NCBI GenBank assembly: GCA_958427975.1 | Contig: CAUAEH010000003.1 | Location: forward strand, 1-64,000 | From: an uncultured Collinsella sp. | Lineage (GTDB): Bacteria; Actinomycetota; Coriobacteriia; Coriobacteriales; Coriobacteriaceae | Length of the DNA stretch: 64,000 nt | Direction of reading: 5' to 3' | Shown: one piece after another, positions 42,830 through 55,596 of the stretch | Layout: each line of letters opens with the position of its first letter | Numbering within the stretch: position 1 is the first letter of the stretch | Made by a program: the position numbers and the translations under genes | The notes under the pieces: generated by a model | Seen by the model: the letters and a program-made list of their open reading frames with translations, nothing else | Databases searched by the model: none | What the model was told of the DNA's origin: nothing

Positions 42830-45295
42830 ATGGAATCGTTGTACCGAAAGTATCGCCCGCTCACCTTCGACTCCGTGGTGGGCCAGCAGCATATCGTCTC
42901 GACGCTCGAGCACGCCATTACCGAGGGGCGCCTGTCCCACGCGTACCTGTTCTGCGGACCGCGCGGCACGGGCAAGACCACCATGGCGCGCATTTTGGCC
43001 AAGGCGCTGCTGTGCCGCAATGCCGAGGCGGCGCGCGCCGAGGGTGCGAGCGGCTGCATGCCCGATGGCACCTGCGAGGAGTGCGAGCTCATCGCCGAGG
43101 GCAACCACCCGGACGTCTACGAGCTCGATGCCGCAAGCCGTACGGGCGTGGACAATGTGCGCGAGGAGATCATCAACTCCGTTAACTTTGCCCCGGTGCG
43201 CGGCAAGTACAAGATCTATATCATCGACGAGGTTCACATGCTCACGACGGCGGCGTTTAACGCGCTGCTCAAGACGCTCGAGGAGCCGCCGGCGCACGTG
43301 ATCTTTGTGCTGTGCACCACCGACCCGCAAAAGATTCTGGAGACCATCCTCTCGCGCTGCCAGCGCTTCGATTTCCACCGCATCGGTAACGAGGATATCG
43401 AGCGCCGCCTGGCATACGTGTGCGAGCAGGAGGGCTTCGACTACGACGACGAGGCGCTTGCCATCGTGGCGCGCCATGCCAAGGGCGGCATGCGCGATGC
43501 GCTCTCCACGCTGGAGCAGCTGAGCGTCTTCGGCAACGGCACCGTGCATGCGGACGATGCCCGCTCACTTTTGGGCGAAGTTTCGGACCAGATTCTGGGA
43601 GAGTTTACGCGCGCCATTGCCGATCGTGATGTCGCCGAGCTCTATGGGCTTATTCGCGCGCAGGTCGAGGAAGGTAACGATCTGCTGGAACTGACGCGCG
43701 ATCTGGTGGCGCACGTGCGCGACGTGTATGTTGCCTGCGTTGCCGGTGCCCGTGCCGAGTTGTTTGAGGGCGGTGTCGAGCAGGCCGAGGCGCTTGCAGC
43801 CGAGGCCGCTGCCTTTGGCGAGCATCCTGCCGATCGTCTGGCTCGCGTGCTGACGGTGCTCGACGATGCCGCCTTGGAGATGAGGGGTGCGAGCGACGTG
43901 CGCCTGGTGCTCGAGATCGCCTGCACGCGCCTGACGCGTCCCGAGGCCGATTTAACGATTGAGGCATTGGCCGAGCGCGTGGCTCGCTTGGAGGCCATGG
44001 TTGCCAACGCCGCCGTTCCGGCGAGCGTGGCTGCTGCTCGAGCGAGTGCGCCTGCTGCATCCGCACCCGCTGTCCAGCAGCCGACGCTGATCTCGGGTGC
44101 CCGAGCTGCTACTCCTGCGGCGACCGCCGCCCCCGCTGCTACGTCTGCGCATCAGGGTGGCATGCCTTGGGACCGCGGCGCTGCTGTTCCGGCTGCCCAG
44201 CCTGCGCCCAAGTCCGCGGCTCCGGCTCCCGCGCCCAAACCTGTAACGCCTGCACCTCAACCCGTTGCGGCTCCGGCTCCCGCGCCCACTGCATCGACCG
44301 TGCCGGCGTCCAAGCCCAACAACGCCGCCCAGGTTGCCGCCGCCGGTGCTGCCGAGACCCCCGCGGTCGAGGACGCCGGCGAGCTCCAGCGCAAATGGGC
44401 CGAGGTCGTCGAGCGCGTCAAGGCTCGTCAGGCTTCCTATGCAGGCCTTTTGCTCAACGCCCGCGCCACGGCCGACGACGGCTCCAAGCTCACGGTCTCG
44501 TTCCCCGCGGGCTCGACCTTTGCCATCAAGATGCTCGGTCGCGCCGACACGCAGTCGGTGGTCCTGCCGACGGTCTGCGCGGTCTTCGGTCGTCGCACCG
44601 TCGACTACGTCCTGGATGGAGGTGGCACGCCGGCTCCTCAACATGAGGAGCATTCTCCATCTGCACGGGCTGCGGCATCTGCGGACCCGCAACCCGTGTC
44701 CTCGGCGGCCCCTGTATCCTCGAGCGCCAGCGCGCCGCAGCAACAAGCGACGCCGGTAGCGGCACCGACTCCGTCGGCGCCTAAGGCCGTTGCGCCCAAA
44801 CCGGCTGCTCCGGCGCCCGCGTCCAAGCCCGCTGCCGCGCCTGCGTCTAAGTCATCCGACCTGGCTAAGGCCCCTTGGCTACGCTCCGACAATCCTGCCG
44901 GCGCTCCTGCCACGGGCAAGCTCCCGACCGAGCCCGCGCCCCGTGCGCCCGAGCGCTCTGCCGCTCCCAAGGCTCAGCCGTCTGCGCAGTCCGCTCCGTG
45001 GGAATCCGAGCAGGTGCCCTACGACGACGCCATGGTCGGCGGTTTTGCTGCCGATGCCGGCGGGGACGATCTGCCCCCGTTTGACGTGCCGGGTGCGGCG
45101 TCCGCGCCCAAGCCCGCTGCAACTGCCCCCAAAGAGGAGGACGCTCCTGCAGCTCCCTGGGAGTCCAACCCCGGCGCCGGCAGCCCCTTCGGCCACCAGG
45201 GCGCAGCCCCGAGCATCCCGCAGACCGAGGACGAGGCCAAAGCCCTCATCCGCAGCGTCTTTGGCCAGTCCACCATCTTCAAGCCGGTGGAGTAA
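42830..45295 (+). CDS. dnaX: DNA polymerase III gamma/tau subunit
   Basis: 821 residues from the ATG at 42830 (GGGGGAG 6 nt upstream), which gives the family's MESLYRKYRPLTFDSVVGQ start. Clamp-loader AAA+ domain: Walker A GPRGTGKT at about 43-50, four zinc-binding cysteines (LLCRNAE, GCMPDGTCEEC), Walker B IIDEVHML, and the SRC arginine-finger motif (LSRCQRFDF). About residues 360-820 are mostly Ala/Pro-rich low-complexity linker with a small folded module near 515-600 (LQRKWAEVVERVKARQASYAGLLLN). Followed in the chromosome by ybaB and recR, the common gene order, with one unrelated gene interposed. Confidence 0.96.
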   Translation: MESLYRKYRPLTFDSVVGQQHIVSTLEHAITEGRLSHAYLFCGPRGTGKTTMARILAKALLCRNAEAARAEGASGCMPDGTCEECELIAEGNHPDVYELDAASRTGVDNVREEIINSVNFAPVRGKYKIYIIDEVHMLTTAAFNALLKTLEEPPAHVIFVLCTTDPQKILETILSRCQRFDFHRIGNEDIERRLAYVCEQEGFDYDDEALAIVARHAKGGMRDALSTLEQLSVFGNGTVHADDARSLLGEVSDQILGEFTRAIADRDVAELYGLIRAQVEEGNDLLELTRDLVAHVRDVYVACVAGARAELFEGGVEQAEALAAEAAAFGEHPADRLARVLTVLDDAALEMRGASDVRLVLEIACTRLTRPEADLTIEALAERVARLEAMVANAAVPASVAAARASAPAASAPAVQQPTLISGARAATPAATAAPAATSAHQGGMPWDRGAAVPAAQPAPKSAAPAPAPKPVTPAPQPVAAPAPAPTASTVPASKPNNAAQVAAAGAAETPAVEDAGELQRKWAEVVERVKARQASYAGLLLNARATADDGSKLTVSFPAGSTFAIKMLGRADTQSVVLPTVCAVFGRRTVDYVLDGGGTPAPQHEEHSPSARAAASADPQPVSSAAPVSSSASAPQQQATPVAAPTPSAPKAVAPKPAAPAPASKPAAAPASKSSDLAKAPWLRSDNPAGAPATGKLPTEPAPRAPERSAAPKAQPSAQSAPWESEQVPYDDAMVGGFAADAGGDDLPPFDVPGAASAPKPAATAPKEEDAPAAPWESNPGAGSPFGHQGAAPSIPQTEDEAKALIRSVFGQSTIFKPVE

Positions 45296-45316
45296 CCGTG
45301 CGGGCGGGTATACTGC

Positions 45317-45790
45317 TCAAGAAGAGGGCTCAATGTCCGGGCGCATCTGTATTTCGGACATGTGTAGTGTGGTGCCGCGTATCTCGCATTCGAGCAGGCA
45401 GGTACGTGACGGTCGGCCTAGGATGTTGAGGTCGATACGATACGTCGCATGGCTGTCTGTGTACTCGACTTGCTCGGCGTTGAGGGTTGCTCCGATTGTC
45501 AAGAAAGAGCCCGGTTCGGCATCGACAATCTTGGAGTCCTTTATCTTGACCTTGAACTCTTGGTAGAGGGACGGGCTGTTGTAGTAAATGGTTCGGGTTC
45601 CGTCGGTGCACTCATCGGTCGCTTCCCATTTGACGACGGGCTGGTCCGAGCCGGCTATCAGCAGTTCTGCTCCAAAGGCTATGGCATGGGTGATGACAAC
45701 CAGCAATGCCCAGCCGACAAAGAGGTAGAGAACCACATATGCAACGGGGTGTTTTGAGCGGATGTTTTGGAGCGCGTCGGGGGCATTCAT
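45317..45790 (-). CDS. Small membrane-anchored protein, unknown
   Basis: 157 residues from the ATG at 45790, with GGAGGTGCCCC in front. One N-terminal helix (about 18-42), then a secreted domain of about 110 residues with three cysteines (DECTDGT, RTCLLECE) and beta-rich composition. No family recognised. It is inserted on the opposite strand between dnaX and ybaB-recR, a position where the other genes are normally adjacent, so it is probably a lineage-specific insertion. Confidence 0.7.
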   Translation of the reverse strand: MNAPDALQNIRSKHPVAYVVLYLFVGWALLVVITHAIAFGAELLIAGSDQPVVKWEATDECTDGTRTIYYNSPSLYQEFKVKIKDSKIVDAEPGSFLTIGATLNAEQVEYTDSHATYRIDLNILGRPSRTCLLECEIRGTTLHMSEIQMRPDIEPSS

Positions 45791-46134
45791 GGGGCACCTC
45801 CAAATTGCTATTTATGGCAATCAGATTATACCCCGCCGTCATGCGCGCCACCTCGAGTAGTGGCTCGGCATTTAGCCATTTAGTTGGATGCAGAAAGAAA
45901 ATACCGGATTCCGGCTCTACAAGATTTAGCTTTCGATATTATGCAGATGCGAATTATTCAACTTTGCATAATCTTTGGGCGCGGCTTGCACTCCAGGACA
46001 TGTATATCGACTGAGGTAACACGTCCGCCCCGCTCGCTGGCCCCGCGCCGTGGTACGATTTTTGAGTTTGAAAGTCCCGCCGCGCTCCGGCTGCCCTTGC
46101 AGCTCGGCGTGCGGCCGCACGTAAAGGAGCCATC
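45791..46134. other. Intergenic region before ybaB
   Basis: 344 bp. AT-rich at 45810-45970, then GC-rich. TACGAT at about 46053-46058 is a possible -10 box. No SRP RNA or other structured RNA is recognised. Confidence 0.5.
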
Positions 46135-46455
46135 ATGGCCGGTATGAACATGCAGCAGATGATGAAGCAGGCCCGCAAGATGCAGGAGCAGCTTGCCGCC
46201 GCGCAGGAGAACCTCAAGTCCCAGACCGTCGACGCCTCTGCCGGCGGCGGCATGGTCAAGGTGACCGTTAACGGCGAGATGGAGCTCGTCAACCTCACCA
46301 TCGATCCCGATGCCCTCGATCCCGAGGACGTCGATATGCTGCAGGACATGATCATGGCTGCTGTCAACGAGGCCGTCCGCGGCGTCAACGAGCTCGCCAA
46401 CAAGCAGATGGGCGCCATCACCGGCGGCCTCAACATCCCGGGCATGCCGTTCTAA
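46135..46455 (+). CDS. ybaB: YbaB/EbfC nucleoid-associated protein
   Basis: 106 residues, ATG at 46135 after AAAGGAG. The pattern [21 protein letters not shown] ... [37 protein letters not shown] is that of the YbaB/EbfC family, a tweezer-shaped dimer that binds DNA and affects recombination and gene expression. Placed between dnaX and recR as in many bacteria; 13 bp separate it from recR. Confidence 0.95.
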   Translation: MAGMNMQQMMKQARKMQEQLAAAQENLKSQTVDASAGGGMVKVTVNGEMELVNLTIDPDALDPEDVDMLQDMIMAAVNEAVRGVNELANKQMGAITGGLNIPGMPF

Positions 46456-46468
46456 GACACGCATATAT

Positions 46469-47065
46469 ATGAGTGCGAATCACAGTCTGCAAAAACTGCT
46501 CGATGAACTGGGTCGTCTGCCGGGCATTGGTCCCAAGTCGGCCCAGCGCATCGCCTATTACTTGCTCGAGGCCGATGCCGAGGAGGCCCGCCGCCTGGCC
46601 GAGGCCATCCTGGAGGTCAAGCAGGAGGTCCACTTTTGCAGCCGTTGCTTTAACTACGCCACGGCCGACGAGTGCTCCATCTGCCAGGACCCGATGCGCG
46701 ATACCACTCGCATTTGCGTGGTGGGCGAGCCGCGCGACGTTCAGGCAATCGAGCGCACGGGCAGCTACCATGGCCTGTACCATGTGCTGGGCGGCGTAAT
46801 CAGCCCCATGGACAAGATCGGTCCCGAGCAGCTGCATATCCGCGAGCTGCTGGCGCGCCTGGGCCACGAGGACATCCACGAGGTCATTATCGCCACCAAC
46901 CCCAACATTGAGGGCGAGACCACGGCGAGCTACCTTGCTCGCACCATCAAGCCATTGGGCGTTGAGGTATCGCGTCTTGCGAGCGGCCTTCCCGTGGGCG
47001 GCGACTTGGAGTATGCCGACGAGCTTACGCTTGGCCGCGCTATCGAGGCCCGCCGCGCGATCTAG
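46469..47065 (+). CDS. recR: Recombination protein RecR
   Basis: 198 residues, the typical length. Helix-hairpin-helix ([20 protein letters not shown]), a C4 zinc finger ([16 protein letters not shown]), a Toprim domain ([28 protein letters not shown]) and a C-terminal Walker-B-like region. With RecF and RecO it loads RecA at gapped DNA. The ribosome site is poor, consistent with coupling to ybaB. Confidence 0.96.
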   Translation: MSANHSLQKLLDELGRLPGIGPKSAQRIAYYLLEADAEEARRLAEAILEVKQEVHFCSRCFNYATADECSICQDPMRDTTRICVVGEPRDVQAIERTGSYHGLYHVLGGVISPMDKIGPEQLHIRELLARLGHEDIHEVIIATNPNIEGETTASYLARTIKPLGVEVSRLASGLPVGGDLEYADELTLGRAIEARRAI

Positions 47066-47244
47066 GCGGCGAGCCTGCTCCTGCCGTATGTTTTCCTCGC
47101 GATGCACGGGGTAGTCATAATTTCCCCGTGCGACTGTGAGTTTGTTGTGCAACAAAGATGCTTCGTATCCGCTTATCGCATGGATGCTTCCGCTCGCATC
47201 CTTAATTTGCCCATTCGTTGCGCAACCTTTTAGGTTCGCTGATA

Positions 47245-47297
47245 CACTCAAATATGGATTTGAATGAATGCGCCGCTTCTGAGCGGCGTGTTTTTCT
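47245..47297 (+). promoter_or_regulatory. Promoter plus leader terminator before the kinase cluster
   Basis: A TTGCGC/17-bp/GATACA promoter (about 47219-47247) containing an AACCT-TTT-AGGTT palindrome is followed by a hairpin CGCCGCT/AGCGGCG and TGTTTTTCTT (about 47272-47297), immediately ahead of GGAGGAG and the start codon at 47311. A terminator in the 5' leader indicates transcription attenuation. A 31-codon in-frame leader would start at ATG 47254. Confidence 0.5.
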
Positions 47298-47310
47298 TGG
47301 AGGAGAACGC

Positions 47311-48216
47311 ATGCGGCCCGGTGGCACTCAGACAAAGCGCGGCGCCGCGGTGCGCATGCGACGCCGACTGGGCTTGGCGCCGCGGGCGTACGTGCTGCTG
47401 TCGTGCTCGCTGGTGCTGGTCATGGCTGGCGTTTCTGCCTATGGCATGACCGTGCCGTCCATGATGCAGGCGCATGCCGCACGCGAACCGCGCGTGGGGC
47501 ATGAGGTCAAAAGCGATCTGGGCACCACGACTGGATATGCTTGGGCAAGTGTGGTCGGGCATATTGTGTTTGGTACCGACGATGCGGACGGCGCCGAGGC
47601 CCCGGACAACGAAGTCACGCTTGCCAATGGCAAAACCATCGTGCTCACCAACACCAAGATCATCGATCGGTTGTCCAACAATAGCGTGGCGGCAACGGTG
47701 AATAAGGTCGAGCAGCAGAAGGAGCAGGACGCCCAGCAGTCCGGAAAGCCCGGTAGCTCGGATACTTCTGGCTCCGGCTCGGATTCATCGAGTTCGGGCG
47801 GCGGCTCTGGGTCGGGTTCCTCTACCGGAGGGTCTGGAAACGGCGGCTCGACGGGCGGCAACACTGACAACGATGCAAACTCCGGTGGCCTTTCCGCTGC
47901 TGAAGAAGAGAGCATTCACAGTTGGCTTGTGACCAAGTACAACATGCTCGACGGCTATGTTTCTCGTGCCAATGACGTGGTCTCGACCTATAACTCTACG
48001 GGAGATCCCAGGCCGTGCGACAGCCTGGTCGGGGAGATGTTTGTCATTCGAGCCGAGTTCGGTCGTCAGACATTCTCGCCCCGGTCAAAGTGGTATCAGC
48101 AGTATGCCAATCTGTGGGGCTGTTACACCAACCTATGTCAATGGGTCGGCCATTACGGCGATGATGACGTCGCGCTCGGTAACTTCAACAATAACGTGGC
48201 GGCGCTTGCCCTATGA
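47311..48216 (+). CDS. Secreted Ser/Gly-rich protein
   Basis: 301 residues from the ATG at 47311 (GGAGGAG). Arg-rich N-terminus, one hydrophobic helix (about 28-50, signal peptide or anchor), a small domain (about 60-130), a low-complexity Ser/Gly/Thr linker (about 140-190), and an alpha-helical C-terminal domain (about 195-300: IHSWLVTKYNMLDGYVSRANDVVSTYNSTG ... ANLWGCYTNLCQWVGHYGDDDVALGNF). No enzyme motif. It overlaps the kinase gene by 4 nt (ATGA), so it is translationally coupled and probably its membrane or extracellular partner. Confidence 0.8.
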   Translation: MRPGGTQTKRGAAVRMRRRLGLAPRAYVLLSCSLVLVMAGVSAYGMTVPSMMQAHAAREPRVGHEVKSDLGTTTGYAWASVVGHIVFGTDDADGAEAPDNEVTLANGKTIVLTNTKIIDRLSNNSVAATVNKVEQQKEQDAQQSGKPGSSDTSGSGSDSSSSGGGSGSGSSTGGSGNGGSTGGNTDNDANSGGLSAAEEESIHSWLVTKYNMLDGYVSRANDVVSTYNSTGDPRPCDSLVGEMFVIRAEFGRQTFSPRSKWYQQYANLWGCYTNLCQWVGHYGDDDVALGNFNNNVAALAL

Positions 48217-50057
48217 TGACCGATCTTGCATCCACCACACCACAATCGCTCGGTCGCGATCCCATGGTCGGCCTGCGCCTGGCGCGTGTCGACGGGTTTG
48301 AGCCGGCCATTGCGCTCGGTCAGGACGAACTGCCTGCCTATCTGCGTCGTTTTACGATGCTGTTTGCCGACGATGCCACCATGCGCCGTGGCGGTATCGG
48401 CCGCGTGACGCGTGCCGTCAACGCCCAAGGCGAGGCCGTGGCACTCAAGCAGCTCATCTTGCCGACGCGCGATGAGTTTGACGACGATGCCGCTCACGAG
48501 GCGCTGGTCGCCAAGTTCAAGGCGGCGTTTCGCGAGGAATACGAATGCCATCGCGCCCTTTCGGGCCTTAAGGGCTTTCCCCGCCTCTATGGCTGGGGCG
48601 AGGTCGACGGTGTGCCTGCAATTGTCATGGAATGGGTCGAGGGCGAGACGCTTGCCCGCTTGCGTTCACGACTCGCCGTGGACGATGCCGGACGCCTGTC
48701 GCCGCTTGTGGCGGCGCGTCTGGGTCGCGACCTGTTCGATCTGCTCTGCCGTATGAGCCTGGTGGGTGAGGGCTTTGTCCATCGCGATATCTCGCCCGCT
48801 AATATTATGGTGCGTACGGCGCGTCTGCCGCTTGACCGGCAGCTTGCCGAGGGCACCTTTGACCTGTGCCTGATCGACTTTGGCTCGTCGCTGGCGCTCG
48901 AGCCTGCGTCGGCCGTGGCCGGTACCGGCGGCAAGGCGTCGTTTACGGAGCGCTATGCCACGCTGCGTCGCGCGACGGTTGCCTATGCCCCGCCCGAGAT
49001 GCTCACCGACGATATTCCCGATCTGCGCGCTTTGCGTATGTCGCCGGCGATTGACGTCTATGCCGCGGCAAGCACGGTTTACGAGCTCATTGCCGGCGTC
49101 GCGCCATACGAAGCCGCGCCGAGCACTTCGGGCACCTCGGGTTCGCGCAAAAAGACGCGCGACATCGCGAGCCCCTACCGTCTCAAGATGGACACGCGGC
49201 CCGACTATCCCATTGGTGCCCATGCGCCCGGTTGCAATTTGACTCAGCTGCTTCGTCGTGAGCCCGATGTGGCGCTCGCCGCGGCCGAGCAGGCCCAGCA
49301 GCTAGGGCTTGAGCCGGATTCCGAAGAGCTACGCGATGCGCTGGCGTTTGTCGATGCCCAGCTGTTCGACGTGGTGATGGCCTGTCTGTCCAGCCATCAA
49401 AAAGATCGTCCCGAGCCGGCGGCGGTCGAGGCAGCGCTCTCGGCGTTTTGTGACCACTATGCGCAAAATGTCGGTCGTTCGCTCCGCGGCGAGCCGCTCA
49501 CGCCGTGCCCCATGGATGCGTCTGGCCGCGCGGTTCGTCGCGCGCTGATGGTCGGCGCGACGGTCGTCTGTGGCGTGGTTTGGGCTGTGGTCGTGGTTTC
49601 GGCCGCGCTGCTGGCGTCGGGCGCTCGCGTGACGGCGACTTTGGGATCGCTCGTGTGGTCTGGGCCGCTACCGGGTATTATTGCCGCACTGGCGTTGGCG
49701 CTGCCAGGCATAGCCGGCGTTGCCGCGGGGGCACTTGCGCGCGATCGGCGCTCGGGGTTCCTGCAGGGTGTGCTTGCGCTTTCTGCCTGCGAGGTTCCGG
49801 TGCTGGTTGTGGCTGCATGTAGCGTATTTTCCCAACGCGCCGTGACGGGCGGCCTTGTTGCCGCTCTGGTTGCAACCTATGCGCTTACGTGGTTTTTGCT
49901 TGCGATGGGCTTTGCCTTTGAACTTCCCGTTTCGGCACCGCGACGCACAAAAGCCCAGATGGCGACTCCGCTTGCCGGTGGAGCCGCAGCTGCCCGTACT
50001 TTTGGCGGACCTGTCGAGGTATCGTCCGATTCTATTTCTACGACCAAGGAGGCCTAG
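48213..50057 (+). CDS. Ser/Thr protein kinase with C-terminal membrane domain
   Basis: 614 residues. A kinase domain covers about 45-400: glycine loop RRGGIGRVTRA, VALKQLIL, HRDISPANIMVR, DFGSSLALE, and YAPPEML in the activation segment. The loop is larger than normal, with an insert near the C-lobe. About four hydrophobic segments occupy residues 440-570 (VVCGVVWAVVVVSAALLA, GIIAALALALPGIAGVAAGAL, etc.). No PASTA or other outside sensor domain. It sits between a secreted protein and an FHA protein, a three-gene unit that repeats the kinase-FHA logic of the division operon with different parts. Confidence 0.88.
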   Translation: MMTDLASTTPQSLGRDPMVGLRLARVDGFEPAIALGQDELPAYLRRFTMLFADDATMRRGGIGRVTRAVNAQGEAVALKQLILPTRDEFDDDAAHEALVAKFKAAFREEYECHRALSGLKGFPRLYGWGEVDGVPAIVMEWVEGETLARLRSRLAVDDAGRLSPLVAARLGRDLFDLLCRMSLVGEGFVHRDISPANIMVRTARLPLDRQLAEGTFDLCLIDFGSSLALEPASAVAGTGGKASFTERYATLRRATVAYAPPEMLTDDIPDLRALRMSPAIDVYAAASTVYELIAGVAPYEAAPSTSGTSGSRKKTRDIASPYRLKMDTRPDYPIGAHAPGCNLTQLLRREPDVALAAAEQAQQLGLEPDSEELRDALAFVDAQLFDVVMACLSSHQKDRPEPAAVEAALSAFCDHYAQNVGRSLRGEPLTPCPMDASGRAVRRALMVGATVVCGVVWAVVVVSAALLASGARVTATLGSLVWSGPLPGIIAALALALPGIAGVAAGALARDRRSGFLQGVLALSACEVPVLVVAACSVFSQRAVTGGLVAALVATYALTWFLLAMGFAFELPVSAPRRTKAQMATPLAGGAAAARTFGGPVEVSSDSISTTKEA

Positions 50058-50060
50058 GTC

Positions 50061-50999
50061 ATGGCATCTCAAGTTGAGCTCACCCCATGCGGGGCCATGT
50101 TTGACATCTTTAAGCGCGCGGCGCATCTGAGCCATATCGAGCTGTGCGGCTTGGTGCTTTCGTCCCGTCCGCTCGCCGACGGCCGCAGCCCGCAGAGCCG
50201 GGCCGCCGATCGCTCTTGGGTTTCCCGCTTTATCGTTCGCGCGCCGGTCGGCACGCTTCAGCAGCGCTACTTTGCCGAATACGGTACCTCGGCTGCGCGT
50301 ATTATGTCGCAACTGGCCCTGCGCCAGCGAAATCCCATGGACTCCACGGCTGTGATCAATATGGTGTGCGGTCCTGCAGGTGAACCGATGGTACGCGCGC
50401 TCGAAGAGTGCCATCAGGACACGAATCTCTATCGCAACGCGCTCGATCGCCTGTCCCAGGCGGCAGAACTCATGCCTGCCGAGCGCGCCGAGGCCGTGCT
50501 GGTGCTGTTTGTCGCCGTCGGTTGTTCGGCGGATGTGCGGTCCTCGGTGAACTATGCCATCGACTACGCGCACGCGACCTGTGGCGGAGGCACCTCCACG
50601 CCGCGTTCGCTTGGCATGTCGATGGCCGCGGGCGAACGCGAACCCGCCCCGGCGCACCCCTTGGGCTTGCTGCGCGTACAAAACAGTTTTGTCGTGAGCG
50701 CCCCGCGCTGGATTCAGCCGAGTGAGCAGGGTGTTGAGATTGGCGCGCTGGCCACTGGTGAGGGCGATATTACCGACGTCGGCGACGATGTCTCGGCCCG
50801 CCATGCCCATATCTGGTGCGATGCTCAAAATATCTGGCACGTCGAGGACTTGTCGTCCACCAACGGAACCGTGGTGGTAAACGGGGCCACGCGCGTTTGC
50901 ATTCAGGTCGAGCCCGGCCGTTCCGCCCAGCTCAATCCCGGCGACGAGCTCAAGCTCGGCGAATCCACTACCTACGCCATTCTCTTCGGTGCCCTTTAG
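50061..50999 (+). CDS. FHA-domain protein of the kinase cluster
   Basis: 312 residues, beginning 3 bp after the kinase stop. The N-terminal 190 residues are mainly helical and of unknown family (FDIFKRAAHLSHIELCGLVL, SWVSRFIVRAPVGTLQQRYFAEYG). The C-terminal forkhead-associated domain (about 215-312) has GDDVSARHAHIWC and VEDLSSTNGTVVVNG. It should bind the phosphorylated kinase or its substrate and so carry the signal. Cytosolic. Confidence 0.87.
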   Translation: MASQVELTPCGAMFDIFKRAAHLSHIELCGLVLSSRPLADGRSPQSRAADRSWVSRFIVRAPVGTLQQRYFAEYGTSAARIMSQLALRQRNPMDSTAVINMVCGPAGEPMVRALEECHQDTNLYRNALDRLSQAAELMPAERAEAVLVLFVAVGCSADVRSSVNYAIDYAHATCGGGTSTPRSLGMSMAAGEREPAPAHPLGLLRVQNSFVVSAPRWIQPSEQGVEIGALATGEGDITDVGDDVSARHAHIWCDAQNIWHVEDLSSTNGTVVVNGATRVCIQVEPGRSAQLNPGDELKLGESTTYAILFGAL

Positions 51000-51401
51000 C
51001 CAGTCCTGCCAAATGGTCCCTCCGTCCCCAAGGGATCATTTTGCTCCCGGCGGTCACCCGAGGTAAACCTTTACCGGCCACCTATATTTGCCGAAATATG
51101 GCTTGACGGCGGGGTACAATAAACCCGCATGCGGATTTCCGTTGCGGGCGCTTCCCATCGCCGGGGCGTGCCCGGGAGCATCCGGCATGCGGCCTTTGCG
51201 GCGCTCGGTCATGTGCAAGACGGGTAGCTGGGCCTGTGGAGCGCGTGCAGCCCTCCTCGCCTTGGCATGCCTTCTCTCCACGCCATGTACCTGCTGCTGA
51301 GTCCGCCTGCCAGATGATTGGAAGCAACAACGAAAATCCCATCACGCCAATATCCCGGCGATCGCCGGGGCCTGTATACCTATATGAGAGGAGAGGGGTA
51401 T
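51000..51401. other. Long leader region of the PFOR gene
   Basis: About 400 bp without a supported gene. TACAAT (51115-51120) after GGCGGGG is a possible -10 box, giving a 5' UTR of roughly 275 nt. The leader has GC-rich hairpin potential (CATCGCCGGGGCG, CGATCGCCGGGG). No known riboswitch recognised. Confidence 0.45.
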
Positions 51402-54941
<3,540 letters not shown>

Positions 54942-55596
54942 GTCTCCCACCGCAGGATCTGAGGACTGACCTTCGCGGACGTCCTCGGACATGAAAGAAC
55001 CCCCGCTGCGCACTACGTGCGGCGGGGGTTCTTTCGTCCTGCGGAGCGTCCGCAAAGGTCAGCCCTCAGATCCTGCTACGACTACGTCCTTGGATTGTGT
55101 GGGCGGATGAAGGACGTAGTTGGTCGGGTATTCCGTCCCCTTCGCTGTTTCGCGGCTTTGCCGCGAAACCTCGCGCCACTTTGGGGATGGATGGGGGACT
55201 TGGCCGTTGCCGCTTTTTCGGAGCTCTTCTTTATTCCTTTTGTTGGATGAAAAGCCCCTTGTTTTTGCAGGGGTGCATACTCGACTTATATGTGCATAGA
55301 ATCTCGTATAGTGCGAGTAAGATATTGCGCTGTCTGTTTTGTGTTTAGCAAAGATATAGTTTGCATAATCTGGTCTAATCCCTGCTCTATTAAAATAAAG
55401 TTGCACGTAAATGGCGTAGATATGCTTGAGCTGGGGTTCTGTACGCTGAGCGGATAAAAACGACCGTTCACCGTTCCGCTATTTTCAAAATGAATAAAAT
55501 GAGCGATAAAGAGAATATAAACCTTAATAAACTCGCGTATCGCACGGACGCGGGTTATTAATGGGTTGTAGGCCTTTTACAGAAAGGATTCCAGCA
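54942..55596. other. Intergenic region with a 125-nt nested palindrome
   Basis: 655 bp with no supported gene. First a large nested inverted repeat (54952-55076), then TTTCGCGGC..GCCGCGAAA near 55148, then an AT-rich segment (55250-55560) with an ACTCG..CGAGT repeat (about 55279-55318) that probably holds the promoter and control sites of the carbamate kinase gene. Confidence 0.6.
54952..55076. repeat. 125-nt nested inverted repeat with terminator core
   Basis: Outer arms GCAGGATCTGAGG (54952-54964) and CCTCAGATCCTGC (55064-55076), middle arms CTGACCTT/AAGGTCAG and GCGGACG/CGTCCGC, and a core hairpin GAAAGAACCCCCGC/GCGGGGGTTCTTTC. The core would end PFOR transcription; the outer arms make a hairpin of more than 50 bp with a few bulges. 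Confidence 0.75.
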
